64,000 nucleotides of DNA from Gonocerus acuteangulatus (taxonomy: Eukaryota; Arthropoda; Insecta; Hemiptera; Coreidae): the NCBI GenBank assembly GCA_946811695.1, contig OX328132.1, positions 54,970,909 through 55,034,908 of the forward strand, in the 5' to 3' direction. This document shows, in pieces, positions 22,973 to 34,549 of this stretch. The position numbers and the translations under genes are program-made. Below the pieces are notes generated by a model that worked only from the letters and a program-made list of their open reading frames with translations, was not told the origin of the DNA and did no database searches. Position 1 is the first letter of the stretch. Each line of letters opens with the position of its first letter.

Positions 22973-23290
22973 CTGTTCGCTCATTTCTGGCTTCCCTAAT
23001 GGTCCGATTTTGATGAAATTTGGTACAAAAAGCCGACGTCCAATTTGAAAGGTCACGTTCGTTAACCAGCAAAATCCGCCGACTGGAAGATGGCGTTTGG
23101 GTCGAAATTCGTAACGCTTACGTTTTTTAGTTCATATGCTTGTAAGTACTCGTTTTATAGGCTTCTTGACAAAGAAAAACGATTGAAACCATTTTCAAGG
23201 CGATAGCTTTAACCGTTTTCGAGAAAACTGGAAAAATAGTTTTTGAATACCGTTTTTGGTTTGGGTACTTAGAATCATGGGATTCAGACT
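22970..23290 (-). repeat. Dispersed repeat family A, partial
   Basis: After the (AT)n it reads TTTGTCTGTTCGCTCATTTC, TGGTCCGATTTTGATGAAAT, and on to TTAGAATCATGGGATTCAG, as in the copy at 26160-26975. The GC-rich terminal part is replaced by the RTE-like end, with which it shares the AT tract. Confidence 0.7.
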
Positions 23291-23436
23291 TATGTTATAT
23301 ATAGTATATTGAAATGTCTATGTGCGTGTGTTTGCAATTACATGAGTGTTTCCCTCAAACAATTTGCCTGACAATATCTAAGTGTGTGGTTAATTCTATA
23401 TTAATGTGAACATTATAATGGCAGTATAAAATAAAA

Positions 23437-23475
23437 AAGTCCGACTCGCAGGACCTGCGTCATCTTAGCGCGGTT
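23437..23475 (-). repeat. GTCCGACT...TTAGCGCGGTT module
   Basis: Same strand and wording as 551-590 and 59811-59850. The following 120 bp (CACAGGAAACTGACAGTAGC) matches 59980-60010, so the shared unit is longer than the module. Confidence 0.6.
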
Positions 23476-23559
23476 ACATATCGAAGAGATGGAATAGATG
23501 AGATCACAAATCACAGGAAACTGACAGTAGCCAACTTACAAAGAAGCGGATAATTCTTA

Positions 23560-24039
23560 ACCTGTATAAGTCAATACAATTATGTACTGAAAATGTACTT
23601 ACCCTTTGACTACTGCTGAAAAGGCTCTATTATAAACAACCAAAAATTCGTTGTCATTTTAAGTATCTTGTTTTATTAGCAAATTCGTTTTACTGTTATA
23701 ACCAACTGTAAATATGTGCTTCATGGCGAATAAAATTCCATTCTGTCGTGGGTTAAATCTTTCTATAAAATAAGAAATAACGATAACTTCAGTTGGAGGC
23801 TATGAGGAAGGTTATAAGACAGGAGAATTAAAAAAAAACTACGTCATCATGATTAGCCACAGCCATCTTGATTACCACAGCCACTCCAGACTTATTATTA
23901 CCAATACCTTTCACCGTTTCTTAGCTTATTTTACTACTGTACTAATTTTACTGATAAATGCAATTTAAAACAAGAAACAGCCATTTAAAAAGTGAGATAA
24001 ACAAAGAGAAAACCCCTTTCAACACAACAAAGCAAACAC
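23560..24039. other. Unassigned AT-rich DNA
   Basis: No gene seen. Its right part may be the diverged outer edge of the adjoining family A copy. Confidence 0.4.
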
Positions 24040-24679
24040 TTTTTAAGATTTAAGCGCTTATATCTCTGATTGACGTTGCCCCATCGAATATTGCTTCAGA
24101 ACCTTTTTTGTAGAGAATTTAGTAAGTATTCGAATGGTCACCTTCCACTTAGCACGACTTCCCAACCGTTATGGAGATATTTACGAAAAATGTATGAAGA
24201 TCCGAAAACTTTTCATGTCTATTAATAAAATAATTTTTTTCGCATACTTCCTTAACTCCAAATATAACCAAAATTTAAGCATCTTAGTTGGGATTAATTT
24301 CAAAGTTGTAGAAAATATTTCAATTGAATCCCGCGATTTTAAGTACTCACAAAAATATAATGACTTACAAAAACATTGATTCCACTTTTCTCTGGAACGG
24401 TTACAGATATCGCCTTAAAAATGGTTTCATTCGTTTTCTTATGTCAAGAAACGCATAAAACAAGTACCTGCAAGCATGTAAACTCAAAAACGTAAGCGTT
24501 ACGATTTTTTTTGCACGAATTTTGCCCCAAACACTATCTTCTAGTAGGCGGATTCTGCTGGTTAACGAACTTGACCTTTCAAATTAGACGACAGATTTTT
24601 AGACCAAATTTCGTTAAAATTTTTCGGACCATTTTTGAGCTTGCTAGAGCGCGAACAGACAAGCATATATATAAATATA

Positions 24680-24734
<55 letters not shown>

Positions 24735-24870
24735 GAATTTGGGCCACCTATATTTTCGTGATCTATAGGGTCTGAAACGTGAACGTTTCTAGTCGGCACT
24801 TCCAGATTGCGTCATGAGGTCAAACTCATAAGCGGGTTCTCCCTATGGAGATAGGGAGTAACCGCGCTAA
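24040..24870 (+). repeat. Dispersed repeat family A, near full-length copy
   Basis: Runs from TTAAGATTTAAGCGCTTATA through GACGTTGCCCCATCG, TTTTTTGTAGAGAATTTAGT and GGCGGATTCTGCTGG to (AT)n at 24665-24733. It then has TTTCTAGTCGGCACTTCCAG and a hairpin ending CGCGCTAAAA. Confidence 0.75.
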
Positions 24871-24879
24871 AATGTAATA

Positions 24880-25257
24880 TAATTAATATACGTATTAATC
24901 TCCTGCCATGAGTGAGGAAAGTTTTTCTAGCATAATATTAAAAATAAAAAATTACTCCATTCATTTCACTGTGGCCTCAAGTTTGGCACGCATTGAAAAA
25001 AAAAAATAAAATAAAATAAAAACTCATGAGAAAATAATCGAAAAATGTCAATTAGAAACATTCTTTAATGAGATGACGAAGGAGATTAAAGTTTTAATAT
25101 TAAATTTCTAATTAAAAGATAACAGCTTCATAACAAGTCCATAAAATTCTCAAGGCCAATGTCAAATTACAACATAAAGTATCATCATTTCTCTACTAAT
25201 AATAACTGCGGTTAATTAAAATTATAATTATATTTTAAGCAATGGGCGATCTAGCAT
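24880..25257. other. Unassigned AT-rich DNA between family A copies
   Basis: No gene or repeat recognised. Confidence 0.4.
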
Positions 25258-25420
25258 GATTTGTTTTAGCGCGGTTCCTCCCTCCCTCCATAGGGAGGAA
25301 CTCTGCTTATAAGGTTGGCCTCATGACGCAATCTGGAAGTGTCGACTAGAAAATTTTACGTTTCAGAACTCCTAGAGAACGAAAATAACGGTGGTTCAAA
25401 TTTGTATATACACACACATA

Positions 25421-25501
<81 letters not shown>

Positions 25502-26150
25502 CTGTTCGCGCTCTCCACGGCTCAAAAATTGTCCGATTATATTAAAACTTGGAACAAAAGTCTTACGTCTAATTTGAAAGGTCAAGTTTGTTTACCAGCA
25601 GAATCCGTTCACCGGAACATGGTTTTTGGAGCAAAATTCGCGCGAAAGAATCGTTACACTTACTTCACCTATAGGTTACCTACAATACGAGAACTTGTAA
25701 GTCGTTTTATAGTTTTCTTGACCTAGAAAGGCGACAGCTCTAACCGTTTTCGAGAAAAGTGGAAAAATATTTGTCGAATAAAGTTTTACCCCTAAATGTT
25801 AGGGTACTTATAATCATGGGATTCAGTTGAAATATGTTCTGCATGTTTGAAATTCATCCAAACTAATATGTTTAAAGTTTGGTTACGTTTGGAGTTAATG
25901 AAGGATTAGAATAATATACATTTTTACAAGACATAAAAAGTTTTGGGATTTTCTATATTTCCTTGATAACTCGAAAACGGTTGGGAAATCCTGGTAAATG
26001 GAAAGTGACCATTCGAAAAATTAATACATTCTCTACAAAAAACGTTCCGAAGAAATTTTCGATAAGGCGTTGTCAATCGGAGAAATAAGTGCTTAAAGCT
26101 TCAAATGTGTTTATTTTGTTCTTTTGAATGGTTTTTTTCCTTTGTATAAA
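25258..26150 (-). repeat. Dispersed repeat family A, full-length copy
   Basis: Starts TTTTAGCGCGGTTCCTCCCT (the terminal hairpin, inverted), with CA/TA and (AT)n at 25409-25497, then TTTGTCTGTTCGCGCTCT. It continues to the TAAGCACTTATTTC side at about 26095. Confidence 0.8.
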
Positions 26151-26159
26151 TCACTTTTT

Positions 26160-26307
26160 AATCTTTTTAGCGCGGTTCCTCCCTCCCTTCATAGGGAGGA
26201 ACCCCGCTTATAAGGTTGATCTCATGAAACAAATCGGAAATGCAGACTAGAAAATTTTGCGTTTCAGAACCCCTAGAGACCGAAAATGACGGTGGCTCAA
26301 ATTTGTA

Positions 26308-26354
<47 letters not shown>

Positions 26355-26975
26355 CGTCTGTTCGCTCATTTCTGGCTTCCCTAATGGTCCGATTTTGATG
26401 AAATTTGATACTAAAATCCGTCGTCCAATTTGAAAGGTCAAGTTCGTTAACCAGCAAAATCCGCCGACTGTTTGGGGCGAAATTCGTAACGCTTACGTTT
26501 TTGAGTTCATATGCTTGTAAGTACTCGTTTTATAGGCTTCTTGGCTAAGGAAAACGATTGAAACCATTTTCAAGGCGATAGCTTCAACCGTTTTCGAGAA
26601 AACTAGAAAAATAGTTTTTGAATACCGTTTTTGGTTTGGGTACTTAGAATCATGGGATTCAGTGGAAACATTTTCTACATGTTCTACTTTCATCAAAACT
26701 AATCTGTTGAAATTTTGGTTACGTCTGGAGGTAAGGAAGGGTTAGAATAAAATATTTTATTAACAGACCAAAAAAGTTTTGGTAACTTTGTATACTTTCC
26801 TTAATATCTCGAAAAAGATTGAGAATCTTGGTAAACGGAAGAATACCATTAGAAAGCTTACTAAATGCTCTACAAAAAAGGATCTGATGAAAGTTTTGAC
26901 TAGGCGATGTCAATCTGAGAAATATGTGCTTAAATCTTTAAAGTAATTGATTTCGCTTATTCGAACTGTTCTTTT
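26160..26975 (-). repeat. Dispersed repeat family A, full-length copy
   Basis: Directly follows the preceding copy in the same orientation. The (AT)n is short, at 26308-26352. It is useful as a reference for the family because all segments are present. Confidence 0.8.
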
Positions 26976-27242
26976 TGTTTGTTTTTATTCCTTGTTATTT
27001 TTTAATTGCTTATGGTTGGATAATCTATTTGATAATAAATCAGGTTAAGAAAAATAATAGAAATAATTTAATGCTAGAGAGATTGTAAATAGCTACTTTA
27101 AGAGTAAATGTAACTTGTTTTAAAAGTTCAAGACAATAGGTTTTGGCCAATGGGCCTTTTTCCCTATCGGTCTTTCAAGACATGTAACCAAGAACAAAAT
27201 AATTATAAAAAATACTGGATGTATTGTGTAATTTTCGAATAA

Positions 27243-27565
<323 letters not shown>

Positions 27566-27569
27566 ATGC

Positions 27570-28895
27570 GTAAAAGAACGGGAAAAACTCATTTTCGAAT
27601 AAAAATAATTAAGTAATTATCGGTAAGCCATCATTTAACATTAATTAAAATATATTTGGAAAACAATTAAAATAGTTAACACTTCTTTTAACATTAAACA
27701 ATTATCCATCAAGTTGAAAGTTTAGAAAACTACCCTTAAAATAGAGACAACACTATACACAAAAATATAGAAGCATATATACACAAAAATATAGAAGCAT
27801 ATATACAACTTAAAAAGATTGAATGACTATCCCTAGAGTTTACCATTAGAAATATTTGGCACGGGTCGTTCAAAAACACTCGAGGGTGTTACATGGACAG
27901 ATTAAGCTTTTTTTTCACTTTGAATATTAAAATCAGTTTTTTTCCTTTTTTTTATAATTTGTTTACGAATTGACTTGGCAATGCTATGTTGGGGTCGGGA
28001 GGGGAGCGAAGCGACACTCCACACCCTTCCCCATTCCCTTTTTTTTTACCCCTATATTTTTATGTGGCTAATATTTTGGTCACGCCGTAATTTGGCCGCT
28101 GGGAAGAATTGAAAGAGCGAAACAGAATGCCGGAAAGAGGTAATGAAGAGATAGAGCAGGAGAGAGAGTGAGATAAAAGGAGTGATGTTATGGAGGGAGA
28201 GAGAGAGTGTGAATGAGAGATTTTTTTCTCTCTCTAGCTTTTTACATAGAGTCCAAAATATTTACTGAATGTTTTAAATTTTTTATACACTTGTATATGT
28301 ATAATAAATGAATTTAAGAAACAGATACTCCAATAACACAGACAACAAAGAAATAGAAACTTATCATGATAATAAAAATTATATCTAAGAAAGAAAGTTG
28401 AAAACTATCAAACCAAATAGATGACACAGCTCCTCCGAGCCGATTTTTATCTATTAAAAAGGTACTGATATCGAGACTGAAGTGTTAATTCAAAAAATTA
28501 ATTAATTAAAGCATTTTCGCACTTGAGAATACACCCTACTTGTAAGGGGGCTTGTCGCGAATAATTTCCAAACATTTATTCGCTCCTTGTAAGGACGTAG
28601 TAGGGAAGTTCTGGTATGACCTTACCTAGGCCCCCCTGCCCTAAGATGTAGGGGCCTTTGTGATGTGACGAACTATGCCCAGCGTGAGTCACAACTATGT
28701 CACAAAGCCATATTTGCTTTGAGGGCACACCGTGGATCCTCAAGTAGCCACTGGCCGCAGAAATCTTAGCATCCGACCACTTCATCTCCTAATCTCCTAG
28801 CAGCAGTCCAACCCATTCTCATACACACTCATCAAAGATGTTCTCTCTAAATTATTCATTAACTTATGGAAGATGCAAAATTCTCTTATGGAAGG
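27570..28895. other. Unassigned DNA
   Basis: Holds a 25-bp exact tandem duplication (ATACACAAAAATATAGAAGC) at about 27754-27806, a GA-rich patch at 28145-28225 and a weak module trace at 28418. A 69-codon minus ORF at 28576-28785 is not recognised. Confidence 0.4.
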
Positions 28896-29035
28896 TGGCA
28901 CACAGTGGGGCCAAACGACATATCGTGTTTCAAAAAAGGCTACAGCCTCTAAATCTTAACCGGTTTCTTTAACCGCATTTTCTAAAAATAAAAGCTAATA
29001 AAATTTAGAACAACTTGGTTTATTATTCTGAAAAG
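28896..29035 (+). repeat. Dispersed repeat G, copy 1
   Basis: GGCCAAACGACATATCGTGT, TACAGCCTC-AAATCTTAA, then AAAGCTAATAAAATTTAGAA. Copies at 34388-34545 (same strand) and 54275-54417 (inverted). Confidence 0.6.
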
Positions 29036-29041
29036 AGAGAA

Positions 29042-29190
29042 TGTATTTATTGTATGAGTGCGGTGCACGTTTAGTGTGAGTGTATTTATGGTATGAGTGC
29101 GGTGTATGTTTAGTGTGATTTTATTTACAGTATGAGTGCGGTGTATGTTTAGTGTGAGTGTATTTATTATGTGTGAGTGTATTTATTGTG
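29042..29190 (+). repeat. Tandem repeat, unit about 48 bp, three units
   Basis: GTATGAGTGCGGTGTATGTT, then TAGTGTGAGTGTATTTA, is repeated three times, then decays into GTGTGAGTGT. Confidence 0.8.
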
Positions 29191-29199
29191 TGTGGTTGT

Positions 29200-30820
29200 G
29201 AGAGTTTTTGTATGTTTGTGTTTGAGTGTGTAACTATCATTATGTAAATATAATTTTAGGTTTAGATCTAGGTTTAAGGTTAGATCCGATATTTGTTAAA
29301 AGGGTCTAACACAATTTGTATATAGCATTTTTAGATTTAGTGTACAATTCACCCACCAATTAAATAATAGTCCCCAAAAAACTGTTGATAATCAAGGTAA
29401 CAAACAATGTAGAATACCAAGTAATTATAGAACTTGTTTCATCATATGTTAAAAATGAAACAACGTTCAATGGTGCTAATGGCCTAGGTAGTCGAAGCAC
29501 CCTAAAAGAAGAAAAAAAAAAACAACTTGGTTTATTCAGATTTTTGTTTCTCTATGTACATTCTCAATCTCGACGGTCAACAATCAGTCCCGTACGAAGG
29601 CCCAGAGAGGATACTACATATAAGGAGATAATGTAGTCAGCATTTAGTTCTGGCCGCCTTATTTTCCCCTTTGCAGATACCCATTTATAAATTTATTAAA
29701 CGCTGGGTGAGCCTAGGGACAATCTGGGACTCAGAATCCAACCCACAAACGAATACTCCAGAAGATAAAATCTTTAGTGCGTTCGAGTTTTGAACTATTG
29801 GGCATATTATTCGTGTGAATGAAATAATCGGGAATGTTTGAGATAATTTATAGTATAAATTGGGTCATTAAGTGGTTAAAAAAGCAATCATTTTATTGAG
29901 AGAGTGAAAAATATTTGTCGGTAAATAATTTATTCCTGAGGAAATTACGTATATGTTTCTGTATATTTCCGTATTAATTATGAAACCCCTTCATAAGACC
30001 ATCGTAAACTTAGCACATTCCTTAGCAAAGAAACATAGACAGTAAAGTTAAAACGTTTTGATTTATTTTTTTTAAGTACTTTTGGTTTAGGGCATTGCCC
30101 TATTTGAGACATCTTATGTGTTATTTAAAAGGTACCTACCTGTAAGACGGTGAGAAATAGTAGTAAGTAAATTATATCTTTGATTATATAACCTATTTGT
30201 ATTTACACTATTTCCAAATTTACAAAAAAATGCCCACGAACGTTCTAAAAGATCTAATAAATAAACAACGTGTTTTCTATTTTAATGATTGAGTCAGTAA
30301 TATCAAATATAAAATAGCAACTTTTATTTTATTGTCTTTAGCTTATGAAATGTGCCTAGTTTGCACATTTCCCTTGACATTAATTTCCATAATAATTCCT
30401 AGTTGAATTATGAAAAAAAAAACACTATGAGACCGAAGGAAGTTGGGTTCCGGGCACGAGAAAGTATAATGGAAATGATTTCATTGGTGGAGAGGAAGGA
30501 GAGGAGCGAAGGATGAAGGAGGAGTGATTGAGCCAGTCTCCTTGGAGGTTTTCTCCTTTCGGCTAAAGAAGAGGATTAGCTTTAGTAGGATAACTTATTC
30601 AATTCGAGGATCAATGCGGGAAGAAGAAGGTGGCTCCGCTGTCACGCCAGCTTCTCTCCCTCTCAATCACACTCATTCACTCACTCACTCGCTCTCTCTT
30701 ACTCTCTCTCAGTCTCTCAGTCCCCTCTCCCATACCTCTTCCTCACTCTGTCTCTTTCTCTTTTTACGAGATTAAGGTTTGCATTATCTGGAGAGTTAGT
30801 GGTTGGATAGTAGAAAGTGT
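29200..30820. other. Unassigned DNA
   Basis: CT-rich simple sequence at about 30655-30755. GTGGTTGGATAGTAGAAAG at 30799-30817 reappears as TGTTGGATAGTAGAAAG near 31289, on the far side of the piggyBac-like insertion. No gene recognised. Confidence 0.35.
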
Positions 30821-30824
30821 TTAA

Positions 30825-31194
30825 CATCTTGACTGCGGCATGACGCCGCATGAGCGACATCACGAACCACCCCGCAGTGGCGCGTGACGTGTCATGGGGG
30901 CTACCTGGCAAGGTGGTAGAAAAAGTTAAAACATTTTGGGGGATCGTCTCATGGAGTGTTTCGAGTGCCTTAATCTGGAATCGTTCCGGGGGGACCTTTC
31001 TGGGAATTTTTCCAAGAGTTTTTCACCACAGGTGCACATGGTAAAAAGAAACATTTTTCTGAGGAAATTAACCAGAATTTCCAATTGGTAAGTCATTTTT
31101 TCACATTATCAAAACAAATGAAATCGTAAAATGGGTAAAACCATTTTACGATTTTTTGAGTAATTTTGGGTTTTGCCCTTCCATAGACAACGTG
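30825..31194. mobile_element. piggyBac-like MITE flanked by TTAA
   Basis: TTAA at 30821-30824 and 31195-31198 bracket ends reading CATCTTGACTGCGG (left) and, inverted, CACGTTGTCTATGG (right). This matches the TTAA target and short imperfect TIR of piggyBac elements. The left subterminal region is GC-rich, with the dyad GCGGCATGACGCCGC. An internal 13-bp hairpin (AATCGTAAAATGG and its complement) lies at about 31124-31155. It is 370 bp with no transposase. Confidence 0.55.
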
Positions 31195-31199
31195 TTAAT

Positions 31200-31810
31200 T
31201 CCAGAATACATGAGTTAGATAAGAAAATTAGTTTGAAGCATTTACCATTTTCGGTGACATTATTGTTTGCGTTACTGGATGGTTAGCTGTTGGATAGTAG
31301 AAAGAGGTTATGCGGGAGTTCGTTCAGAATCATGGTTTGGAGCATTTTTCTTTTTCAGTAGGATTGGATTATGGATAGTATTCTGTGGATGATAACGCGT
31401 GGATAGGAATTTAAAATAATGAGAAATTTTGTTCTTGTATGTAATAGAGTTTTAGTATAATAGAGCTATAGTACTCGAACAGGCCGATGGTGAATTCCGT
31501 TATAATAGGTTTTGTGTGCATAATAATGCCAAAAGATCTCACTTTTTTTCAAGATGTCGTTGGAATAGGCGTTTCAATTTTTCAGGAAAAATATTTATTT
31601 TATCTATTCCAAGAATTCCGAAGGACACCAGGGATAAGAACGTTATGGAAACGCGATAAGACGATGCATTTGACAAAAAAAAAAAAAAAAAAAAAAAAAA
31701 AAGAATCCATAATTAGTCATCATAAAGTCAAGTACCGTAAATTAATAAATATATGAAACAACGACAAACAAAATGCTAACAAGGAATATAAACAATTTAA
31801 ATCTATTTCT
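31200..31810. other. Unassigned DNA
   Basis: Ends with a long A run at 31675-31702. No gene recognised. Confidence 0.4.
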
Positions 31811-31839
31811 CAAGCTACCCCTTTCATTGTATAATCCCC

Positions 31840-32030
31840 CAGTTTTATGAAATTGAAAAGTTTTGGGATCTTGGTATATTTTCTAAAATAATCTCGATTA
31901 CGGTTAGGAAATCGTGAAAAGTTATCATTCGAAAGCTCACTTAATAATCTAAAAAACAATGATTCTGAATTAATCTCTGATGGGACGATGTCAATCGCGG
32001 AAATAAGTCTTAACACTTCGAAAGTAACAC
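31840..32030 (-). repeat. Dispersed repeat family A, 5' fragment
   Basis: GAAAAGTTTTGGGATCTTGG through GGACGATGTCAATCGCGGAA and TAAGTCTTAACACTTCG corresponds to the family A outer 5' half. The other half is missing. Confidence 0.65.
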
Positions 32031-32068
32031 AAAGCTGTTAGATTCCTCATGTGTTTATGGGTTGTTCC

Positions 32069-32273
32069 TTTTTTTTTTTTTTTTTTTTTTTTTCTTACGG
32101 CGCACCGAGATCTAGGCTATTAGCACCGGACTGTCTGCTGGTTTCAACCCTTTCTAAACATCTATGGTGCAGCAGGGAATCTTCTCAACGGGCCCTGAAA
32201 TGAGAAAAGTCTCTCCTGCAGGGGATACTCGAACCTCCATCTCCCGCTTGAGAATCCGAGCGTTAGCCAATAG
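32069..32273 (-). mobile_element. tRNA-derived SINE, family A
   Basis: T run at 32069-32093 (the A tail), then CGGCGCACCGAGATCTAGGC, TTAGCACCGG, the inverted B box TACTCGAACC, and the head CTCCCGCTTGAGAATCCGAG with GTTAGCCA. The head is slightly truncated. Confidence 0.75.
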
Positions 32274-32454
32274 TTCATTTTATTGATTCGTGTTTCGTAA
32301 ATTAAGATTAGCAGCAATATGAATTTGCCCGTACAACGTGATACGTTTAATGAGAAAACAATGTTTGGTTGTTCGCTACTGTATGTTAGGCGGTGCCTAA
32401 AATTTAACTTTTCTTCAAGTTTTCATTGGAGTAAGTTTGTGTGAGTTTAACGGT

Positions 32455-32512
32455 GTATCAACAATTGGGCTATTAATGCCGAGCTACCTGCAGGCTGCCA
32501 CCCTTTTATAAT
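32455..32512 (-). mobile_element. SINE-type tail attached to a 5S rRNA-like head
   Basis: Read on the minus strand, the 5S-like head is followed by GGCAGCCTGCAGGTAGCTCG and GGCATTAATAGCCCAATTG. This resembles the GGCGCTAATAGCCC tail block of the tRNA-headed SINEs. Confidence 0.5.
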
Positions 32513-32621
32513 GCCAACAGCATGTGCTCGGTCATCCATTCAGGTACTGGCCACGCCTGAAGTTGCTTAACTTCGGTGATCAACGGGAACCAGGGGATTC
32601 AACGTGGCTATGGCCATTGGC
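32513..32621 (-). pseudogene. 5S rRNA-derived sequence
   Basis: The minus strand reads GCCAATGGCCATAGCCACGT, then GATCACCGAAGTTAAGCAAC, then GGCGTGGCCAGTACCTGAAT and GCTGTTGGC. This is recognisably 5S rRNA, including the internal promoter region. About 12 bases are missing from the usual GCCTGGGAACACC segment and several others differ, so it is not a functional gene. A SINE-type tail follows it, so it is best read as the head of a 5S-derived SINE (SINE3 type). Confidence 0.75.
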
Positions 32622-32629
32622 TTTTGGCA

Positions 32630-33435
32630 TTGAAGTAGTGTTTTAATTTTTCACAAAATGTTTACTGCATTTATTCAAGCTCTCCAAATGAAACAAGGAT
32701 TAAGGTAGTTACGGAAAACGCACAAAGGTGAAGCAGTTCCTGCGAATCGGAATTCTTCATTTTCATCTCTCTTCTTAAGTTTGCCGGAGCACAGACAAAC
32801 TCTGTCTCAGACAAGACTTGACAAAAAAAAAAAAAAATAGAAGGAATACGTGAAAACAAGTGTGTTTATTAAATGTGGATTTATACAGCTGTGGTTCGCC
32901 CTAATAGTGTGGGCATGGGAAATGAAGTGAACAACTAAACGTTTTGTCGGTCTCCTTACTTTTGGTATGGGATCCAAGAAGGGGGATGCAGGGCTTTTTA
33001 GAAATTCCGAGATTCTCTCCACCCAACTATTCCAAGTCGGTATGACGGGAGAGAGTGAGACGGAAGAGGGTGCTGAGAAGGAGGGCAACATTGTTCAAGG
33101 CGGTCCGGGAATTTCTTTACTGAACAGGATTCCTCGGATGCCCAGCGGTAGGCGACCGTCATCCGGCCCGCGGGCCACCCCTCCCTCCCACAGTGCTGGC
33201 CTCACACGCCCCCCTTTTATTGCATTTCGCTTGGACCACTAGGCCCATCCTCATTACCATAGGGCCGGACCTCATTCAAGGCTGCCTTCTCTCATTGCTA
33301 GAAGGGTCCCGCTTGAGAGCAAATTGGATTTTTTCTCCGGAAGTCTACAAAATAAAAACAACTTCTTGCAGAAAAAGAGCGGCTAATGTTACCGCCTAAA
33401 AAGAATTTCTCTTAAATAATTTCGAAGGAATTATA
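32630..33435. other. Unassigned DNA up to the assembly gap
   Basis: A weak GTCCGACT-module trace at 32700-32755. The 32960-33340 interval is GC-rich, with a 91-codon ORF lacking any known domain. Confidence 0.35.
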
Positions 33436-33635
33436 NNNNNNNNNNNNNNNNNNNNNNNNNNNNNNNNNNNNNNNNNNNNNNNNNNNNNNNNNNNNNNNNN
33501 NNNNNNNNNNNNNNNNNNNNNNNNNNNNNNNNNNNNNNNNNNNNNNNNNNNNNNNNNNNNNNNNNNNNNNNNNNNNNNNNNNNNNNNNNNNNNNNNNNNN
33601 NNNNNNNNNNNNNNNNNNNNNNNNNNNNNNNNNNN
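33436..33635. other. Assembly gap, 200 N
   Basis: Exactly 200 N, which looks like a fixed-size scaffold gap rather than a measured distance. Confidence 0.99.
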
Positions 33636-34021
33636 GTCATTTGTTTCTCGTAGGCGAACAGAGGAAGGGAGTTAGGAAGATTAGACATCCTCTAATTCTA
33701 TCCCCCTTCTCCTTTATTACATTTCCTTAACACATATATTTCTTTCGGCGAGGACCTTTGATAGTCCGGAGAGACGAGGGTAGAGGTTCCTTACTACCGC
33801 CAACAAATCTATTTACATTTGAAGATTGGCTTTAGGCGATGTTCTCGTGGTTCCCTCCTTGACATCAGGCGAAAATTATCTTCAAGTTGGATTAGCTCCT
33901 TGGAGCGAGTACTTATTGCGTTGCTTCTTAACAACGCTGTCTTAACATCGAGAACTAATTCCTTTTGTATTTAGTCTCAATATATATTGTCTCAGACCTT
34001 ATAAGTCTTATTATAAAAAAA
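33636..34021. other. Unassigned DNA after the gap
   Basis: No gene recognised. Confidence 0.4.
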
Positions 34022-34023
34022 TA

Positions 34024-34113
34024 GTGTACAGCGACACCTCGTTTACCCGGATCAACTGGGACCAGGGCCGCTCCGAGGTTAACGAAAATCCGGTTTATCC
34101 AGAGAATGACGAA
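34024..34113 (+). mobile_element. pogo/Tigger-like terminal region (single end)
   Basis: After TGTA it reads CAGCGACACCTCGTTTACCC, GGATCAACTGGGACCAGGGC, then AACGAAAATCCGG and TTTATCC. This resembles the ends of Tigger-type elements (CCTCG-TTATCCGGA-CAATTGGGACC). No matching right end was found, so it is a solo or broken copy. Confidence 0.45.
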
Positions 34114-34199
34114 GAAACGAAAAAAAAAAAACAACATGTAAAACACCGAAATATTATTAATGGAGTTAATTATTATTGTTATCAACACACTTATACAGC

Positions 34200-34387
34200 C
34201 TCATCTTTGGGTGCACCTGCATTGGTCCCAATCCGATCCGCTCCGATAGCCACCGACTGTCGGAAGAAAAAGAAACACATGCATCTCAATGGAGGTGCCT
34301 ACATTGGTCCCGACATCGGATGACAACCGATTCTCTGCCGTTCTAACTTGATTGTTTCTAGACCGATTTCGGACGACTGACAATAAA
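34200..34387. repeat. GC-richer stretch with repeated TTGGTCCCGA motif
   Basis: GCATTGGTCCCAATCCGATC, then TACATTGGTCCCGACATCGG, with an inverted relative (TCGGATCGGGTCGGGACCAA) near 34843-34862. The unit and class are unclear. Confidence 0.35.
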
Positions 34388-34545
34388 TGGCGCCAAACGA
34401 CTTATTGTGTTTCAAATCGTTTTACAGCCTCCACATCTTAATTGAATCAATGCATTTTTTTTTTTTTTTAAATGAAAGCTAATAAAATTGAGACCAATTT
34501 TGTCAGGTCACATTTTTGTTTTTTGTTTCCCTTGTTAATTAAATT
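34388..34545 (+). repeat. Dispersed repeat G, copy 2
   Basis: GGCGCCAAACGACTTATTGT, ACAGCCTCCACATCTTAAT, then AAAGCTAATAAAATTGAGAC and TTTTGTTTCCCTTGTTAATT. Confidence 0.6.
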
Positions 34546-34549
34546 ACGT

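Noticed and set aside
33431..33688. ORF spanning the N tract
   Set aside because: It is an artefact of translating ambiguous bases in the 200-N gap.
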